Origin: Eubacterium sp.
GTDB taxonomy: Bacteria; Bacillota; Clostridia; Acetivibrionales; DSM-1351
Length of the DNA: 50,830 nucleotides
NCBI GenBank assembly: GCA_029266335.1
Contig: JAQSXC010000031.1
Location: 1 to 50,830, forward strand
Reading direction: 5' to 3'
In this document: positions 7,921 to 16,572 of the stretch, one piece after another
Position numbering within the stretch: position 1 is the first letter of the stretch
Layout of the letters: each line of letters opens with the position of its first letter
The notes under the pieces: model-generated
Database searches by the model: none
The model's input: the letters and a program-made list of their open reading frames with translations, nothing else
Told to the model about the DNA's origin: nothing
Position numbers and translations under genes: made by a program

Positions 7921-8236
7921 TTTTCCCTCCATTCAATAACCGTGAGTACATATTAAATTTGACATATATAATTTGTTGTTTTCATAATTATACAAATTTC
8001 TATTTTTTATGGTACATATATAATATGTACTTAATTTTACATTATTTGGGTTACATATTATATAATAATTTCAAACAATTTTTTTGCAAGAATTATTTGT
8101 TTTTTTGTAAAATGCGCTTAAAGAAAGGATTTGTACCTTTTATACAGATGAAAAGGTACAAATCCTTCTACAATTGGGGTGCTGAAATAATTGAACACTA
8201 ACAATTTCACATATACAAAAATATATTTCAACCTGC
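7921..8236. other. AT-rich intergenic region with one long hairpin
   Basis: This stretch is very AT-rich and holds the upstream region of the Lon/discoidin gene and the end of the biosynthetic operon. Its one clear element is a 17-bp perfect hairpin at 8125-8167. A plus-strand open frame across 7788-8201 overlaps the start of a real gene, has low-complexity composition and no ribosome binding site, and is not called. Confidence 0.6.
8125..8167. terminator. Long perfect hairpin, probable terminator of the biosynthetic operon
   Basis: Arms of 17 bp (8125-8141 and 8151-8167) are perfectly complementary with a nine-base loop. Read on the minus strand it follows the last gene of the operon by about 70 bp and is followed by TCTTTAA, a weak T-tract. 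It may act as a terminator or as a 3' stabilising structure. Confidence 0.6.
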
Positions 8237-9397
8237 CTAAACACTCAATGCTCTGACTCTATGCTTTGTTATGTTTCCCAGGTTTACTATATGATCATCA
8301 AATTCCGGGCTTTTTAAAATTTCCAGGAACCTGGAGTATTCTTCATGGTCGGGATTGCAAACTGCATTTTCATTAAACTCTTGCCTTTCCCATGTTTGCC
8401 AGTCATCCAGGCCGCTGAATGTAATTTGATCAGAATTATATTTTTTAGCAATGGAAATAATATCAACCATCTCTTTATAATTTTTCCTTTGAACTATAAA
8501 GGCAAGAATAAGATTATTCAATGTATTTTCTTTTCTTTTTCTGCCCAGAAATTCTATGTTCTTCAATAGAGTATTCAGATTTCCGTTTACCCTTATTCTT
8601 TCATAGGTTTCAGGTGCTGCTGCATCAATCGATATAAAAATATTGCTTATATTTGAATGAATTTTAATCATTTTTTCCCACACTTCAGGCGTCAGCAGCA
8701 TGCCATTAGTCATAATGAAGAACTTTAACTGCGGGTACCTGGTTCCGTCAAAATTATAAAGAAATTCTCTGTAGATTGAGGAAGCAAACGGATCGCCTGC
8801 ACCTGTTACAAAAAAGCACCTGACATTTTCGTACCCGCTTTTCTCAAGGGTATCAAACAACTTCTTATGTACCGCACGCCGCCTTTCATACTCAGGACCT
8901 TTTGTATGAACAATATTATTTTGACGGCAGCTTGGACACCTGAGGTTACAGGTTTCGTCATAGGCAAGATTGAAGCTTGCAGGTAAAATTTTCAGAAAGG
9001 TTCTGCCATCAAGAATATTTTTTATCCACGGTGCATGGTCTTTTAACTCCAGTAAAGAATCTTCGAGCTCTTCCCCTCTGCTGTCAGCTGCGGCTGCCTG
9101 CTGCAGTTCATTCCTTGTATAAAGCCTGAATTCCTCACTATTGAGATATGGGCACTTTTCCTTGCTGCAATAACTGTATGTACCGTCTAAAACACTTTGC
9201 CGCAGGCTTTGCATCCGGTCAGAATTCCATAATTCCTCCAGAGTCAGTTTCTCTATATCACCAGTACCGAAGAAATCAGGCAGCCAGGATTCGCAACAGC
9301 AGGCTGTTCTATCATCCAAAGTAATGTCTATATGGGTAAATGGTCTTAAGCAATACAAGCCTTTAAAATCTTTTATGTTCTTCATGTATATATTCAT
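8237..9397 (-). CDS. Radical SAM protein with N-terminal SPASM-like cysteines
   Basis: A 386-residue radical SAM enzyme. The CxxxCxxC cluster motif is at C150, C154, C157 (ETCNLRCPSC), followed by an alpha/beta barrel pattern (FFVTGAGDPF, FIMTNGMLL, IFISIDAA). An N-terminal segment (residues 16-85) carries C16, C33-C35, C77 and C82, which looks like a SPASM-type auxiliary Fe-S region placed before the barrel. AAAGGA abuts the ATG at 9397, so the in-frame ATG at 9385 may be the true start. It is the last gene of the minus-strand biosynthetic operon. The substrate is unknown; such proteins often modify peptides or sugars. Confidence 0.82.
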   Translation of the reverse strand: MNIYMKNIKDFKGLYCLRPFTHIDITLDDRTACCCESWLPDFFGTGDIEKLTLEELWNSDRMQSLRQSVLDGTYSYCSKEKCPYLNSEEFRLYTRNELQQAAAADSRGEELEDSLLELKDHAPWIKNILDGRTFLKILPASFNLAYDETCNLRCPSCRQNNIVHTKGPEYERRRAVHKKLFDTLEKSGYENVRCFFVTGAGDPFASSIYREFLYNFDGTRYPQLKFFIMTNGMLLTPEVWEKMIKIHSNISNIFISIDAAAPETYERIRVNGNLNTLLKNIEFLGRKRKENTLNNLILAFIVQRKNYKEMVDIISIAKKYNSDQITFSGLDDWQTWERQEFNENAVCNPDHEEYSRFLEILKSPEFDDHIVNLGNITKHRVRALSV

Positions 9398-9483
9398 TCC
9401 TTTGCTACTATATATTTGGATCTAAAGCATGACATTCTGCCGTGCTTTACCCATCTCCTGCTTAATCTAATTAAAGATAAAGA

Positions 9484-10839
9484 CTAAATATCCATAATTG
9501 ATACCTCTTCAAGTTTGGACCTTAAACTGTTTACTGCACTGACATAATTCTTGTTGGAACGGTAATGATTTTCAAAGGCATCCTGTAAGGCATCAGGCTC
9601 ATTTACATTTGCCTGGTATAGGAATGTAAGCTGAGTTTTCAAATCTTTCAGCTGTTCCATGGAAAAATTCTTTGCCGACTTGATATTCATCATATTTTCA
9701 AAGGGTACGAATAAATCAGGAGTTATTTCCACGTCAGGATAATTCCTTTTAAACTCCCCATCAGTAAGGCTGGGCATGTATATGGAAAAGTCCGAGCAGA
9801 TGCTGCCTAATTTCAGAGCAAGTTTATATGTATTCTGCAGTGTATCCCAGCTGTCATCCGGAAAACCAACAATATAAAAGGCCAATGTCAGAACATTTTT
9901 TTTATTTAAATAGTCGATAAGACTTTTTGTTTTTTCAACTCCGTAAACCGGCCTTTTATAACTCTGGAGTATATCATCCTCAGCTGATTCCACACCAAAG
10001 AATATAAACTTTAAACCTGCTTCCACCATAAGGTCTATTAGCTCTGTATCCAGAGATTCCAGCCTGGTCTCGCAATACCAGTCAAATCTCAGACCCTGAT
10101 CTATTATACTGTGGCACAATTCCAATACCATTTTTCTATTTGCGGTAAAAAACTGATCTCTGAACTGAATTGTCTTAAAACCAAGTGACAGCAAATGTTT
10201 TATGTCGCAAATAACCTTATCCACCGATCTGAATTCAAATTTTTTTCCATAGAAGGAGGCATATGGGCAATAGGAGCAGCCTACTGCACAACCCCTGCTC
10301 ATATAAAGGCACCCCCTCAGCTCTCCTGAAATCAATTTATACTTATCATATGGAAAAAGTGAATAATCCGGTGTAGGAAATTCATCGATCTGATTTGATG
10401 ACAAGTTTCCCAGCATATCATTGACATAATGCTCAACAGGAACCTCAGGAATATCATCGATTTCGGGAGCATGCTTCAGTATCCAATCTTTGAGAAGCTT
10501 TGCTGTGTGCCCCGCCAGAACTATTCTGGATGTGTAATTATTCTTTTTAAGGTATCTCGCAAAATCAATGTCATATTTTATGGTGGGCGAGGCCCCTTTC
10601 AGAATGATAACATCATACTTTCCCGTCATTTTTTTTATAGCATCCTTGGGTAATAGCATCTCGGCATTTGCATCTATAATATCCAATTGAACAGACTTGT
10701 TATTTTTGGCAATAGTAGCGGCAAAAATCAGAGGAAGATCCGGAAAAGCCTGAGGCAGGTGTTCTGCTGTTCCCAGATCCCCCATCATATCACTGGATAT
10801 GGTTATCCCGTAATAGGGTCTTAAAAGTAACAGTTTCAT
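9484..10839 (-). CDS. B12-binding-domain radical SAM protein
   Basis: A 451-residue protein with the two-part layout of cobalamin-dependent radical SAM enzymes. The N-terminal Rossmann-like region (about 1-145) starts MKLLLLRPYYG and includes LDIIDANAE and DVIILKGASPT, as in B12-binding domains. The radical SAM domain follows with C184, C188, C191 (SRGCAVGCSYCPY) and an ELP3-type pattern (FFGVESAEDDILQSYKRP). The canonical DxHxxG cobalamin motif is not evident, so cobalamin may be bound without a lower-ligand histidine, or not at all. Members catalyse methylations or other C-C bond chemistry. It sits among three glycosyltransferases, an aminotransferase and a dehydrogenase, which points to modification of a glycan-like product. 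Confidence 0.83.
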   Translation of the reverse strand: MKLLLLRPYYGITISSDMMGDLGTAEHLPQAFPDLPLIFAATIAKNNKSVQLDIIDANAEMLLPKDAIKKMTGKYDVIILKGASPTIKYDIDFARYLKKNNYTSRIVLAGHTAKLLKDWILKHAPEIDDIPEVPVEHYVNDMLGNLSSNQIDEFPTPDYSLFPYDKYKLISGELRGCLYMSRGCAVGCSYCPYASFYGKKFEFRSVDKVICDIKHLLSLGFKTIQFRDQFFTANRKMVLELCHSIIDQGLRFDWYCETRLESLDTELIDLMVEAGLKFIFFGVESAEDDILQSYKRPVYGVEKTKSLIDYLNKKNVLTLAFYIVGFPDDSWDTLQNTYKLALKLGSICSDFSIYMPSLTDGEFKRNYPDVEITPDLFVPFENMMNIKSAKNFSMEQLKDLKTQLTFLYQANVNEPDALQDAFENHYRSNKNYVSAVNSLRSKLEEVSIMDI

Positions 10840-10943
10840 ACTAAAGGACTCCTTTTCATATGTTTTTGGATGTTTCAGAATATCTTTTTTATATATTTTT
10901 AAATTTATTCTATTTTTGATTTTAATATGAGAATAGTTTTGAT

Positions 10944-12035
10944 CTAGGCATATGTGTATAGAGAAACCTGAGAATTATTAATATGGTTTTGAATCCAGAT
11001 AATCAGATCCAGATTATCTCTGGAACACATGACGGTATACCTGGTGTCGGAATTTGCGGCCACCAGCTTAGAAAGAATATGAATGGAAGGTTCCTTAACC
11101 ATGAGGGTTCTAGAAAATTCTCTTTCAGAGATATCATAGACCATACGAAGTATTTTCTCATAATTTATATGGATTTTTTGTGTTTCCTTACGATAGTCCT
11201 CCTGTGGCATAGACAACATATCATGAAATTTAAGATCGGATTCAGGAAGCATCCTGAGAACACTGACAGGAAAATCATTTTCGTATTTTCCGATGAAATA
11301 CTTAAGATTCCTGTCCCATTCCAATGCCTTATCTCTGGTGAATTGTTCGTCATGATACTGGTGAAAAGCCTCAATATTGGGATTATACATGATCTTTACA
11401 CCATTTCTGTTCTGCCGGTATCCGAATTCACTGTCTTCAAGGCCCCAACCCTTGAAATTTTCATCAAAACCTCCAAAAAGTTCAACTGCTTTTTTAGGAA
11501 TGGATATATTGTTGGTATAAGTGTATAACCAGTTACTTCGCAGTGAGCCAAGGTTTTCAGAAATCAGCTGAAAGAGATGGTGGCGGTCTTCATGGCAGTA
11601 ATCTTCTGCTAAGATAAGCTTGTTTAGCCGGTTTGGCAGATCCTCACAGGTTTTGTCAAATAAAAGATTGCGCAGCCCGATTTGCAATACCATCTGATCC
11701 GGGAAAACTTTCTGATGAAATTTCACATGTTGTGAAACGTAATCAGGCTTCACCAGCATATCACTGTCCAAAAATATCAGGAGTTCACCTTGTGCATGTA
11801 GTATCCCGAGATTCCTGGCATTCCCTCGCCCGGTGTTTTTCATGGTATTGTAATACCTGACGGAAATCCTGAGGTTCATTTCATCAATCATGTTCTGATT
11901 AAAATCATGGGACCCGTCTTCCGCCAGAATTACTTCAAAGCCGTTTGCATCAAAATCCTGCCGGTTTAGTGTCATTAATGTATTGGCAAGATGTTCCCTT
12001 CGATTATAATATGGAATGATAATGCTGCACTTCAT
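10944..12035 (-). CDS. Family 2 glycosyltransferase with galactosyltransferase-type C-terminus
   Basis: A 363-residue GT-A fold enzyme. It starts MKCSIIIPYYNRREHL and has the nucleotide-binding Asp in ILAEDGSHD, the metal-binding DxD in IFLDSDMLV, and a C-terminal acceptor motif GWGLEDSEFGYR typical of the glyco_transf_7C type. There is no membrane segment, so it is cytoplasmic or peripheral. The start ATG follows GGGGAG and lies 32 bp inside the end of the preceding glycosyltransferase gene, so the two are translationally coupled and probably act in sequence on one acceptor. Sugar donor and acceptor cannot be read from sequence. Confidence 0.86.
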   Translation of the reverse strand: MKCSIIIPYYNRREHLANTLMTLNRQDFDANGFEVILAEDGSHDFNQNMIDEMNLRISVRYYNTMKNTGRGNARNLGILHAQGELLIFLDSDMLVKPDYVSQHVKFHQKVFPDQMVLQIGLRNLLFDKTCEDLPNRLNKLILAEDYCHEDRHHLFQLISENLGSLRSNWLYTYTNNISIPKKAVELFGGFDENFKGWGLEDSEFGYRQNRNGVKIMYNPNIEAFHQYHDEQFTRDKALEWDRNLKYFIGKYENDFPVSVLRMLPESDLKFHDMLSMPQEDYRKETQKIHINYEKILRMVYDISEREFSRTLMVKEPSIHILSKLVAANSDTRYTVMCSRDNLDLIIWIQNHINNSQVSLYTYA

Positions 12036-12957
12036 AAGCGTCTCCCCTGTTAAGACATATATTGCTGCTTTCCATTTTCAATAATTTTTCATTCAAGTCC
12101 TCGCAGGCTGTAGTTAACCATAGTTTTGTAGCTGTTGTATGATACTTTGCATCCATTCTGCGCTTTTTTTTCATGAACACATCATCAAAGGACTCATAGA
12201 ATCCGGGGTTTTTGCCATGAGGATAATGGATGCTTTCAACCGATCTGCTCATCACAAACCTGACATTATTCTTTTCCAGTGCCAGAGCCAGATCAGTGTC
12301 TTCTCCTCCCCAGCTGGTATAGGCTTCATCAAACAGATTTGCCTGAATCAAAGCGGCTTTGGGCACCGATACATGGCAGGTCCAGAAGATTACCCAGGGT
12401 GCCGGCCATTTGGAAAGGTCATCTCCATATTTTTGATAAAGAGGCTCTCTGCTGTCGCAGATCCCCAGTTTTTTCAGCTCTGAAATTGACTTGTCGGGAT
12501 TTTTTACATCCACTAGCTCCAATAATTTAGATGAATCCCTGTTATAGTCGTCAAATCCATAAACATAACCTATGACAGCACAGGGACCGGTGCAGCTCCC
12601 ATGTATTTTCAAATGCTCTTCAACAGCATGTTTTCCAAGGATTACAGATGCGTCTGCAAAAATACATAAGGGTGCATCTGCATTCAGAATGCCAGTATTT
12701 CTTGCCTTGGAGACCCTGTAGCCTTTGTCTTCCTGATAGAAATACTTGAAGTTTACTTTGCTGAAATATGGTTTAACCACCTCTTTAGTATCATCTGACG
12801 ACCCATCATCTACGACAATAATCTGTAAAAAACGTGAATCAATTGATTGCTCTAGAATGGAATCGATGGTATATTTCAGCAGGCGGCTCCGATTGTAGGT
12901 TGGAATTATAATACTTGCCAATGGTGGTGCATTTTTCTGTATATTTAAATTCTTCAT
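12004..12957 (-). CDS. Family 2 glycosyltransferase
   Basis: A 317-residue GT-A enzyme: ASIIIPTYNRSRLLKYTIDS at the N-terminus, IIVVDDGSSDDT (nucleotide-binding Asp), CIFADASVIL where the usual DxD reads AD-A, and WGGEDTDLALALEKN near the C-terminus. The altered DxD may affect metal use. ATG at 12957 is chosen because GGAGGT lies four bases before it; a TTG six codons upstream is in frame but poorly placed. Its end overlaps the next glycosyltransferase by 32 bp. Together with its two relatives in the operon it implies at least three sugar transfers. Confidence 0.85.
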   Translation of the reverse strand: MKNLNIQKNAPPLASIIIPTYNRSRLLKYTIDSILEQSIDSRFLQIIVVDDGSSDDTKEVVKPYFSKVNFKYFYQEDKGYRVSKARNTGILNADAPLCIFADASVILGKHAVEEHLKIHGSCTGPCAVIGYVYGFDDYNRDSSKLLELVDVKNPDKSISELKKLGICDSREPLYQKYGDDLSKWPAPWVIFWTCHVSVPKAALIQANLFDEAYTSWGGEDTDLALALEKNNVRFVMSRSVESIHYPHGKNPGFYESFDDVFMKKKRRMDAKYHTTATKLWLTTACEDLNEKLLKMESSNICLNRGDAYEVQHYHSIL

Positions 12958-13001
12958 ATTGACCTCCGTGTACAATAATTTTTACAATAAACCTGAGCTG
13001 T

Positions 13002-13577
13002 TCATTCGTCCTGGTGTAAATTTCTGTCAATGGGTTCAGCAATGGAAAAGTTCCTAAATACAGCTTTAAATCCACTTCTTTCAGGTGAGCAACACATGAT
13101 TCCCGCCATGCAGCTTTTTGTCCTCGGCATGTACCCGAGCCGTAACATCTGCCATTTGCCATCCTTATCCACGAACTGAATCCGAATTGCTTCTTCATGG
13201 CGTGTAAGGCGTATTGTGAGTTCACCATTATAATCCGGATATTTAACCACTGACCAGTCTGAAAATTCATTTGTAAAAACTGAACTCAGGTGGATTTTGC
13301 CGTCTGTAAACTCTATTCCGGTCTTTACCCAATGACTTTCATCCAGGCGAAGCATAAGTCCAAGCTGGTCATAAAGAGTTTCAAAATCACCGGCTATGGT
13401 TACCTGCATAGTAAAATCACCTTTGGTTTCCTTATAGAAAAAGTGACCATTATCACGAACGAAACCATAATAGGTATTTCTCCAAAAATCGCTTTGATTT
13501 GCTGTTTCAACTATTAATCCGCTTTCCGTAATATCCAGGTTTGGCGGTCTGCAATGCCAGTGAAAATTTTCAAACAT
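13002..13577 (-). CDS. DUF1349 family protein (concanavalin-like fold)
   Basis: A 191-residue protein of the full DUF1349 length. The family pattern is present: a Trp-rich start (FENFHWHCRPPNL), SDFWRNTYYGF, the GLMLRLDESHWVKTGIEF core and a C-terminal CCSPERSGFKAVFRNFSI. The family has a jelly-roll, concanavalin-like fold and often accompanies carbohydrate genes, but its biochemical role is not established. There is no signal peptide, so it is cytoplasmic. A good AAGGAG site precedes the ATG. It sits between glycosyltransferase genes, with gaps of 35 and 44 bp, so it is part of the operon; binding of a glycan intermediate is one possibility. Confidence 0.82.
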   Translation of the reverse strand: MFENFHWHCRPPNLDITESGLIVETANQSDFWRNTYYGFVRDNGHFFYKETKGDFTMQVTIAGDFETLYDQLGLMLRLDESHWVKTGIEFTDGKIHLSSVFTNEFSDWSVVKYPDYNGELTIRLTRHEEAIRIQFVDKDGKWQMLRLGYMPRTKSCMAGIMCCSPERSGFKAVFRNFSIAEPIDRNLHQDE

Positions 13578-13612
13578 ATTTATACTCCTTATAGTCGAGC
13601 TATTTTTTTAAC

Positions 13613-14761
13613 TTATCGTACTCCGTATTTATGAACTTTCTTAGATACACGTTGACACTCCTTCAATATAAGGCTTCTGTATTTATCACTGAAACCTTCT
13701 GTTTCGGGGAGAATAAAGCATTCTTCGGCACTCTGATCTTCAAAGGGCAGGGATATACCTGCCAGTGGTATGGAAATTACTGCTTTTTTGGTATCAAACA
13801 CCGGTGTACTGCTGTCATTAACATAGCAGCCGTTTCTGTCCTGAATTACTCCGACAACAAGTGTGGGTACTCCCTTTACATTTCCTTTTAATACGGAGAG
13901 ATAATTGTTTTTATTATTTGCAATTTTCGCTATTTCGCCTTTATACTCAACATAATTGATGTTCCCTTGAAAATCTCCAAATGCACTTACAATTTCCACA
14001 TCGTAACCCGGATATTTGCTCAAAAAGTAACGGTAATTTGTCTTTTCAGTAAGCTGGTTACTATATACATTGCGGGTATGTGGAAGATGTATACCCCATA
14101 CATCTTCTTTCAGCAGCAGGGGAGTACCTGTAAGGCTGATCCGGTAGGCCCACTCGAGATCTTCCACACCATAACCCCTGAAGTGAACGTCAAAGTATAG
14201 CCGGTTTTCTTCAAGGATTGTTCTTGGCAGTGCAATAAGTGCCGTCCAGGCAAATGCCCATGGAATACTATGCGCCACATGCCATCTGATATCTTTTTGA
14301 AAGGGCTGTTCCTTTTCAAGCTCAGAGAGGAGTTTTTCATAGTAGGAAAAAGGCAGAACTTCCACCGACTCTATATTTTCGGTATTATTGCTGTAATCAA
14401 TCATCTGCCCGATAACACATTGTTTCTGATGAAAGGAAAAATGTTTGTCATAAAGGTTGGTCAAAAAGTTTCCGGGAAGCACCATGTCCACATCAAGAAT
14501 TACAAGAACTTCACCCGTTGCCTGCTTTAACGCAACGGACCGTGCAAAGGCTACGTTCCACTCTTCATTAACCATAACTGAACGGATATTGATTTTATCT
14601 GCAAATTCTTTGCAAACGGCTACATATCTCTCACAATATTCCATGACTCCTACAACAACTTCAAATTCTGATTTGTCCATAGTCTGGGCGGCCAGAGCTT
14701 CGAAGGACAGACGTATATTTTCAAGTCTCTTTTTATAAGGCATAATGATACTAATTTTCAT
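13613..14761 (-). CDS. Family 2 glycosyltransferase
   Basis: A 382-residue GT-A enzyme with ISIIMPYKKRLENIRLSF at the N-terminus, LVILDVDMVLP (DxD type metal site) and a C-terminal GYGVEDLEWAYRISL acceptor motif. A distinct C-terminal region of about 100 residues follows, which could bind the acceptor. The frame extends seven codons upstream to a TTG at 14782, but other members begin with the MKISIIMPY-like strand, so ATG 14761 is used; no strong Shine-Dalgarno precedes it (GGAGG is 14 bases away). It lies 110 bp after the HAD phosphatase gene and 35 bp before the DUF1349 gene. Confidence 0.84.
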   Translation of the reverse strand: MKISIIMPYKKRLENIRLSFEALAAQTMDKSEFEVVVGVMEYCERYVAVCKEFADKINIRSVMVNEEWNVAFARSVALKQATGEVLVILDVDMVLPGNFLTNLYDKHFSFHQKQCVIGQMIDYSNNTENIESVEVLPFSYYEKLLSELEKEQPFQKDIRWHVAHSIPWAFAWTALIALPRTILEENRLYFDVHFRGYGVEDLEWAYRISLTGTPLLLKEDVWGIHLPHTRNVYSNQLTEKTNYRYFLSKYPGYDVEIVSAFGDFQGNINYVEYKGEIAKIANNKNNYLSVLKGNVKGVPTLVVGVIQDRNGCYVNDSSTPVFDTKKAVISIPLAGISLPFEDQSAEECFILPETEGFSDKYRSLILKECQRVSKKVHKYGVR

Positions 14762-14870
14762 AATTTCTTTAAAAGCCTCCAAATTCTATTACATTTTGTT
14801 TGTATCTGGATTCAACAGAATGTTAATGTATTTTGTACTTCTACATGTTTATGTTATGTTTTAAACTCTT

Positions 14871-15515
14871 TCAGTTATTTAAAATTTCTCTTATAAAAGG
14901 AATCTCTCCCAAGTTTTTTATTACTTTTATAGCGTCTATGTAGCATTGGGTATTTGACAGTCCATGGGGCCAGGCATAGATATTTTCAATTCCCGCCCCC
15001 CTGGCAGAAGTTATGCCTGTATCCGAATCTTCCAGCACTACTACCTCATCTGCCGTAAGTCCCAGGCATTTCAACATTGTTATATAGGGCAAGGCATGAG
15101 GTTTGGTATGTGCTACACAATCACAGGATACAAGTGGGACTTCCTTTAAAAGTGGAAGGTTTATCAAAGCTATATTTCCCCTGCAGATTTTCATTTCCGC
15201 AGAAGAAACACAACCAAAGGGAATATTTTGTGCAACAAGTTTTTGCCATAATTCCTGGATTCCCGGCCTAAGCATTGACTTATTCAATTGTTTAAGATAA
15301 TAGTCGGCCATTAATTTTTTCAGTTCAAAAATACTTTCCTTATTGACACAAATCCTGTCAAGGGTTTCATCCAGGCTCAGACCTATTAGGCTTTCAGGCT
15401 GAAAATCTATCGGCTTTTCTGCAAGGCTTTTTAGGGTTTCTACAATTGAAGCAGCATGAAGCGGTTCGCTGTCAACTAATATGCCATCAATATCAAATAT
15501 TATCCCCTTAATCAT
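14871..15515 (-). CDS. HAD-superfamily sugar phosphatase or phosphomutase-like protein
   Basis: A 214-residue HAD protein with all four motifs: FDIDGILVD (nucleophile Asp8 and acid/base Asp10), VSSAEMK (motif II Ser), HTKPHALPY (motif III Lys) and VLEDSDTGITSA (motif IV acidic pair). The cap is the helical type of the beta-phosphoglucomutase/phosphoglycolate phosphatase group. Its start codon overlaps the end of the dehydrogenase gene by 8 bp. In this operon it most likely removes phosphate from a sugar or cyclitol phosphate made by the neighbouring dehydrogenase and aminotransferase; a phosphomutase role is also possible. Confidence 0.82.
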   Translation of the reverse strand: MIKGIIFDIDGILVDSEPLHAASIVETLKSLAEKPIDFQPESLIGLSLDETLDRICVNKESIFELKKLMADYYLKQLNKSMLRPGIQELWQKLVAQNIPFGCVSSAEMKICRGNIALINLPLLKEVPLVSCDCVAHTKPHALPYITMLKCLGLTADEVVVLEDSDTGITSARGAGIENIYAWPHGLSNTQCYIDAIKVIKNLGEIPFIREILNN

Positions 15516-16572
15516 GGTAGTCTCCTATTTGAATTAATACCTTACAGTTTGGCTCTGTGGTTCCTGTCATTTGATTCTGGTTCAGATTACAGCCAATTGC
15601 AGCAAACGCCTTTGTGAACTCATTAATCGGATATGTATGACTCACCAGTTTTTCTACAGGGATCACTCCCTTTGTTATGAGGTGAAAGGCTTCAATAAAG
15701 GAGCCGTGCATGGAGTCAATTGACCCCATAATTGTGAGGCTTTTATCAGCCAGCTCCATTGTGTTGATTGACGCTTTTTTATTTTTCAATCCGATGGACA
15801 CATAGGTACTGCCGCAGGCCATTTGGGGATACAGTACTTCAAGCAGCCCTGATGTGGTATCAACAACAAGATCCACAGGTGCATTTGGATCCTTGAAAAA
15901 GTCTGACTTTGCTGCTTCGAGACTTGCATATGCCTTTACACCATTTGGGAGACAGTTTTTTGCATATTCCAGTCTTAAGGGCGAATTTTCAATCAGTACA
16001 GGTACTATGCCTTTCAGAGAAAGAGCCCAAACATAGAGAAGTCCCATTGGGCCTGCCCCAAAAACGTAGGAATATGCAGTCATGGTGGCCGGCTGAATTT
16101 TACGCAATCCTGTCAGAATGCAACTTAAGGGTTCTGTTAATGTCCCGGCCTTCAAGGAAACATTATCGGGCAAAACATGAACAAAATCCTGAGTGGTTTT
16201 ATAGAGGCCGGCAAAAGTCCCATCATAGCTTACCCCACTCTCTGTACCGGACTTGTTCTGACAGTGATTGATTCTAAGGGTCTGGCACATTCTGCATTTT
16301 CCGCAGTAAGGTGTAGGGTTGATTACAACCCGTTCCCCCACTTTTACCTTTTCCACCTTTTCACCGATTTCTGCCACAATTCCAGTGGCTTCATGGCCCA
16401 GAGTAACTCCTTTTACTGCTACGGGATATTCCCCTGATACAATACCAACATCTGTGCCGCAAATTCCGCAATAGGCTACGGCAACAATCACATCGTAAGG
16501 GGTTGTTACATGAAGATTGTTTACTTCTTCAAGTGATAAATCCCACTGATTCCTATACTTCAATGCTTGCAT
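15508..16572 (-). CDS. Zinc-dependent medium-chain dehydrogenase (sorbitol/threonine dehydrogenase type)
   Basis: A 354-residue MDR enzyme. Catalytic zinc ligands are Cys35 (CGICGTD) and His60-Glu61 (GHEATG); the structural zinc site is intact at Cys90, 93, 96 and 104 (CGKCRMC...C). A Rossmann domain with VFGAGPMGLLY follows. The substrate is expected to be a polyol, sugar or amino alcohol. The ATG at 16572 is preferred to one at 16587 because GAGGAGGA sits five bases before it. It overlaps the aminotransferase gene by 20 bp. Oxidation of an alcohol to a ketone or aldehyde followed by transamination is the likely joint reaction of this pair. Confidence 0.88.
   Translation of the reverse strand: MQALKYRNQWDLSLEEVNNLHVTTPYDVIVAVAYCGICGTDVGIVSGEYPVAVKGVTLGHEATGIVAEIGEKVEKVKVGERVVINPTPYCGKCRMCQTLRINHCQNKSGTESGVSYDGTFAGLYKTTQDFVHVLPDNVSLKAGTLTEPLSCILTGLRKIQPATMTAYSYVFGAGPMGLLYVWALSLKGIVPVLIENSPLRLEYAKNCLPNGVKAYASLEAAKSDFFKDPNAPVDLVVDTTSGLLEVLYPQMACGSTYVSIGLKNKKASINTMELADKSLTIMGSIDSMHGSFIEAFHLITKGVIPVEKLVSHTYPINEFTKAFAAIGCNLNQNQMTGTTEPNCKVLIQIGDYHD

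Noticed and set aside
7788-8201. Plus-strand open frame of 137 codons
   Set aside because: It overlaps the 5' end of the Lon/discoidin gene, is rich in Phe, Tyr and Ile as expected from AT-rich DNA, lacks a ribosome binding site and runs through a perfect hairpin.
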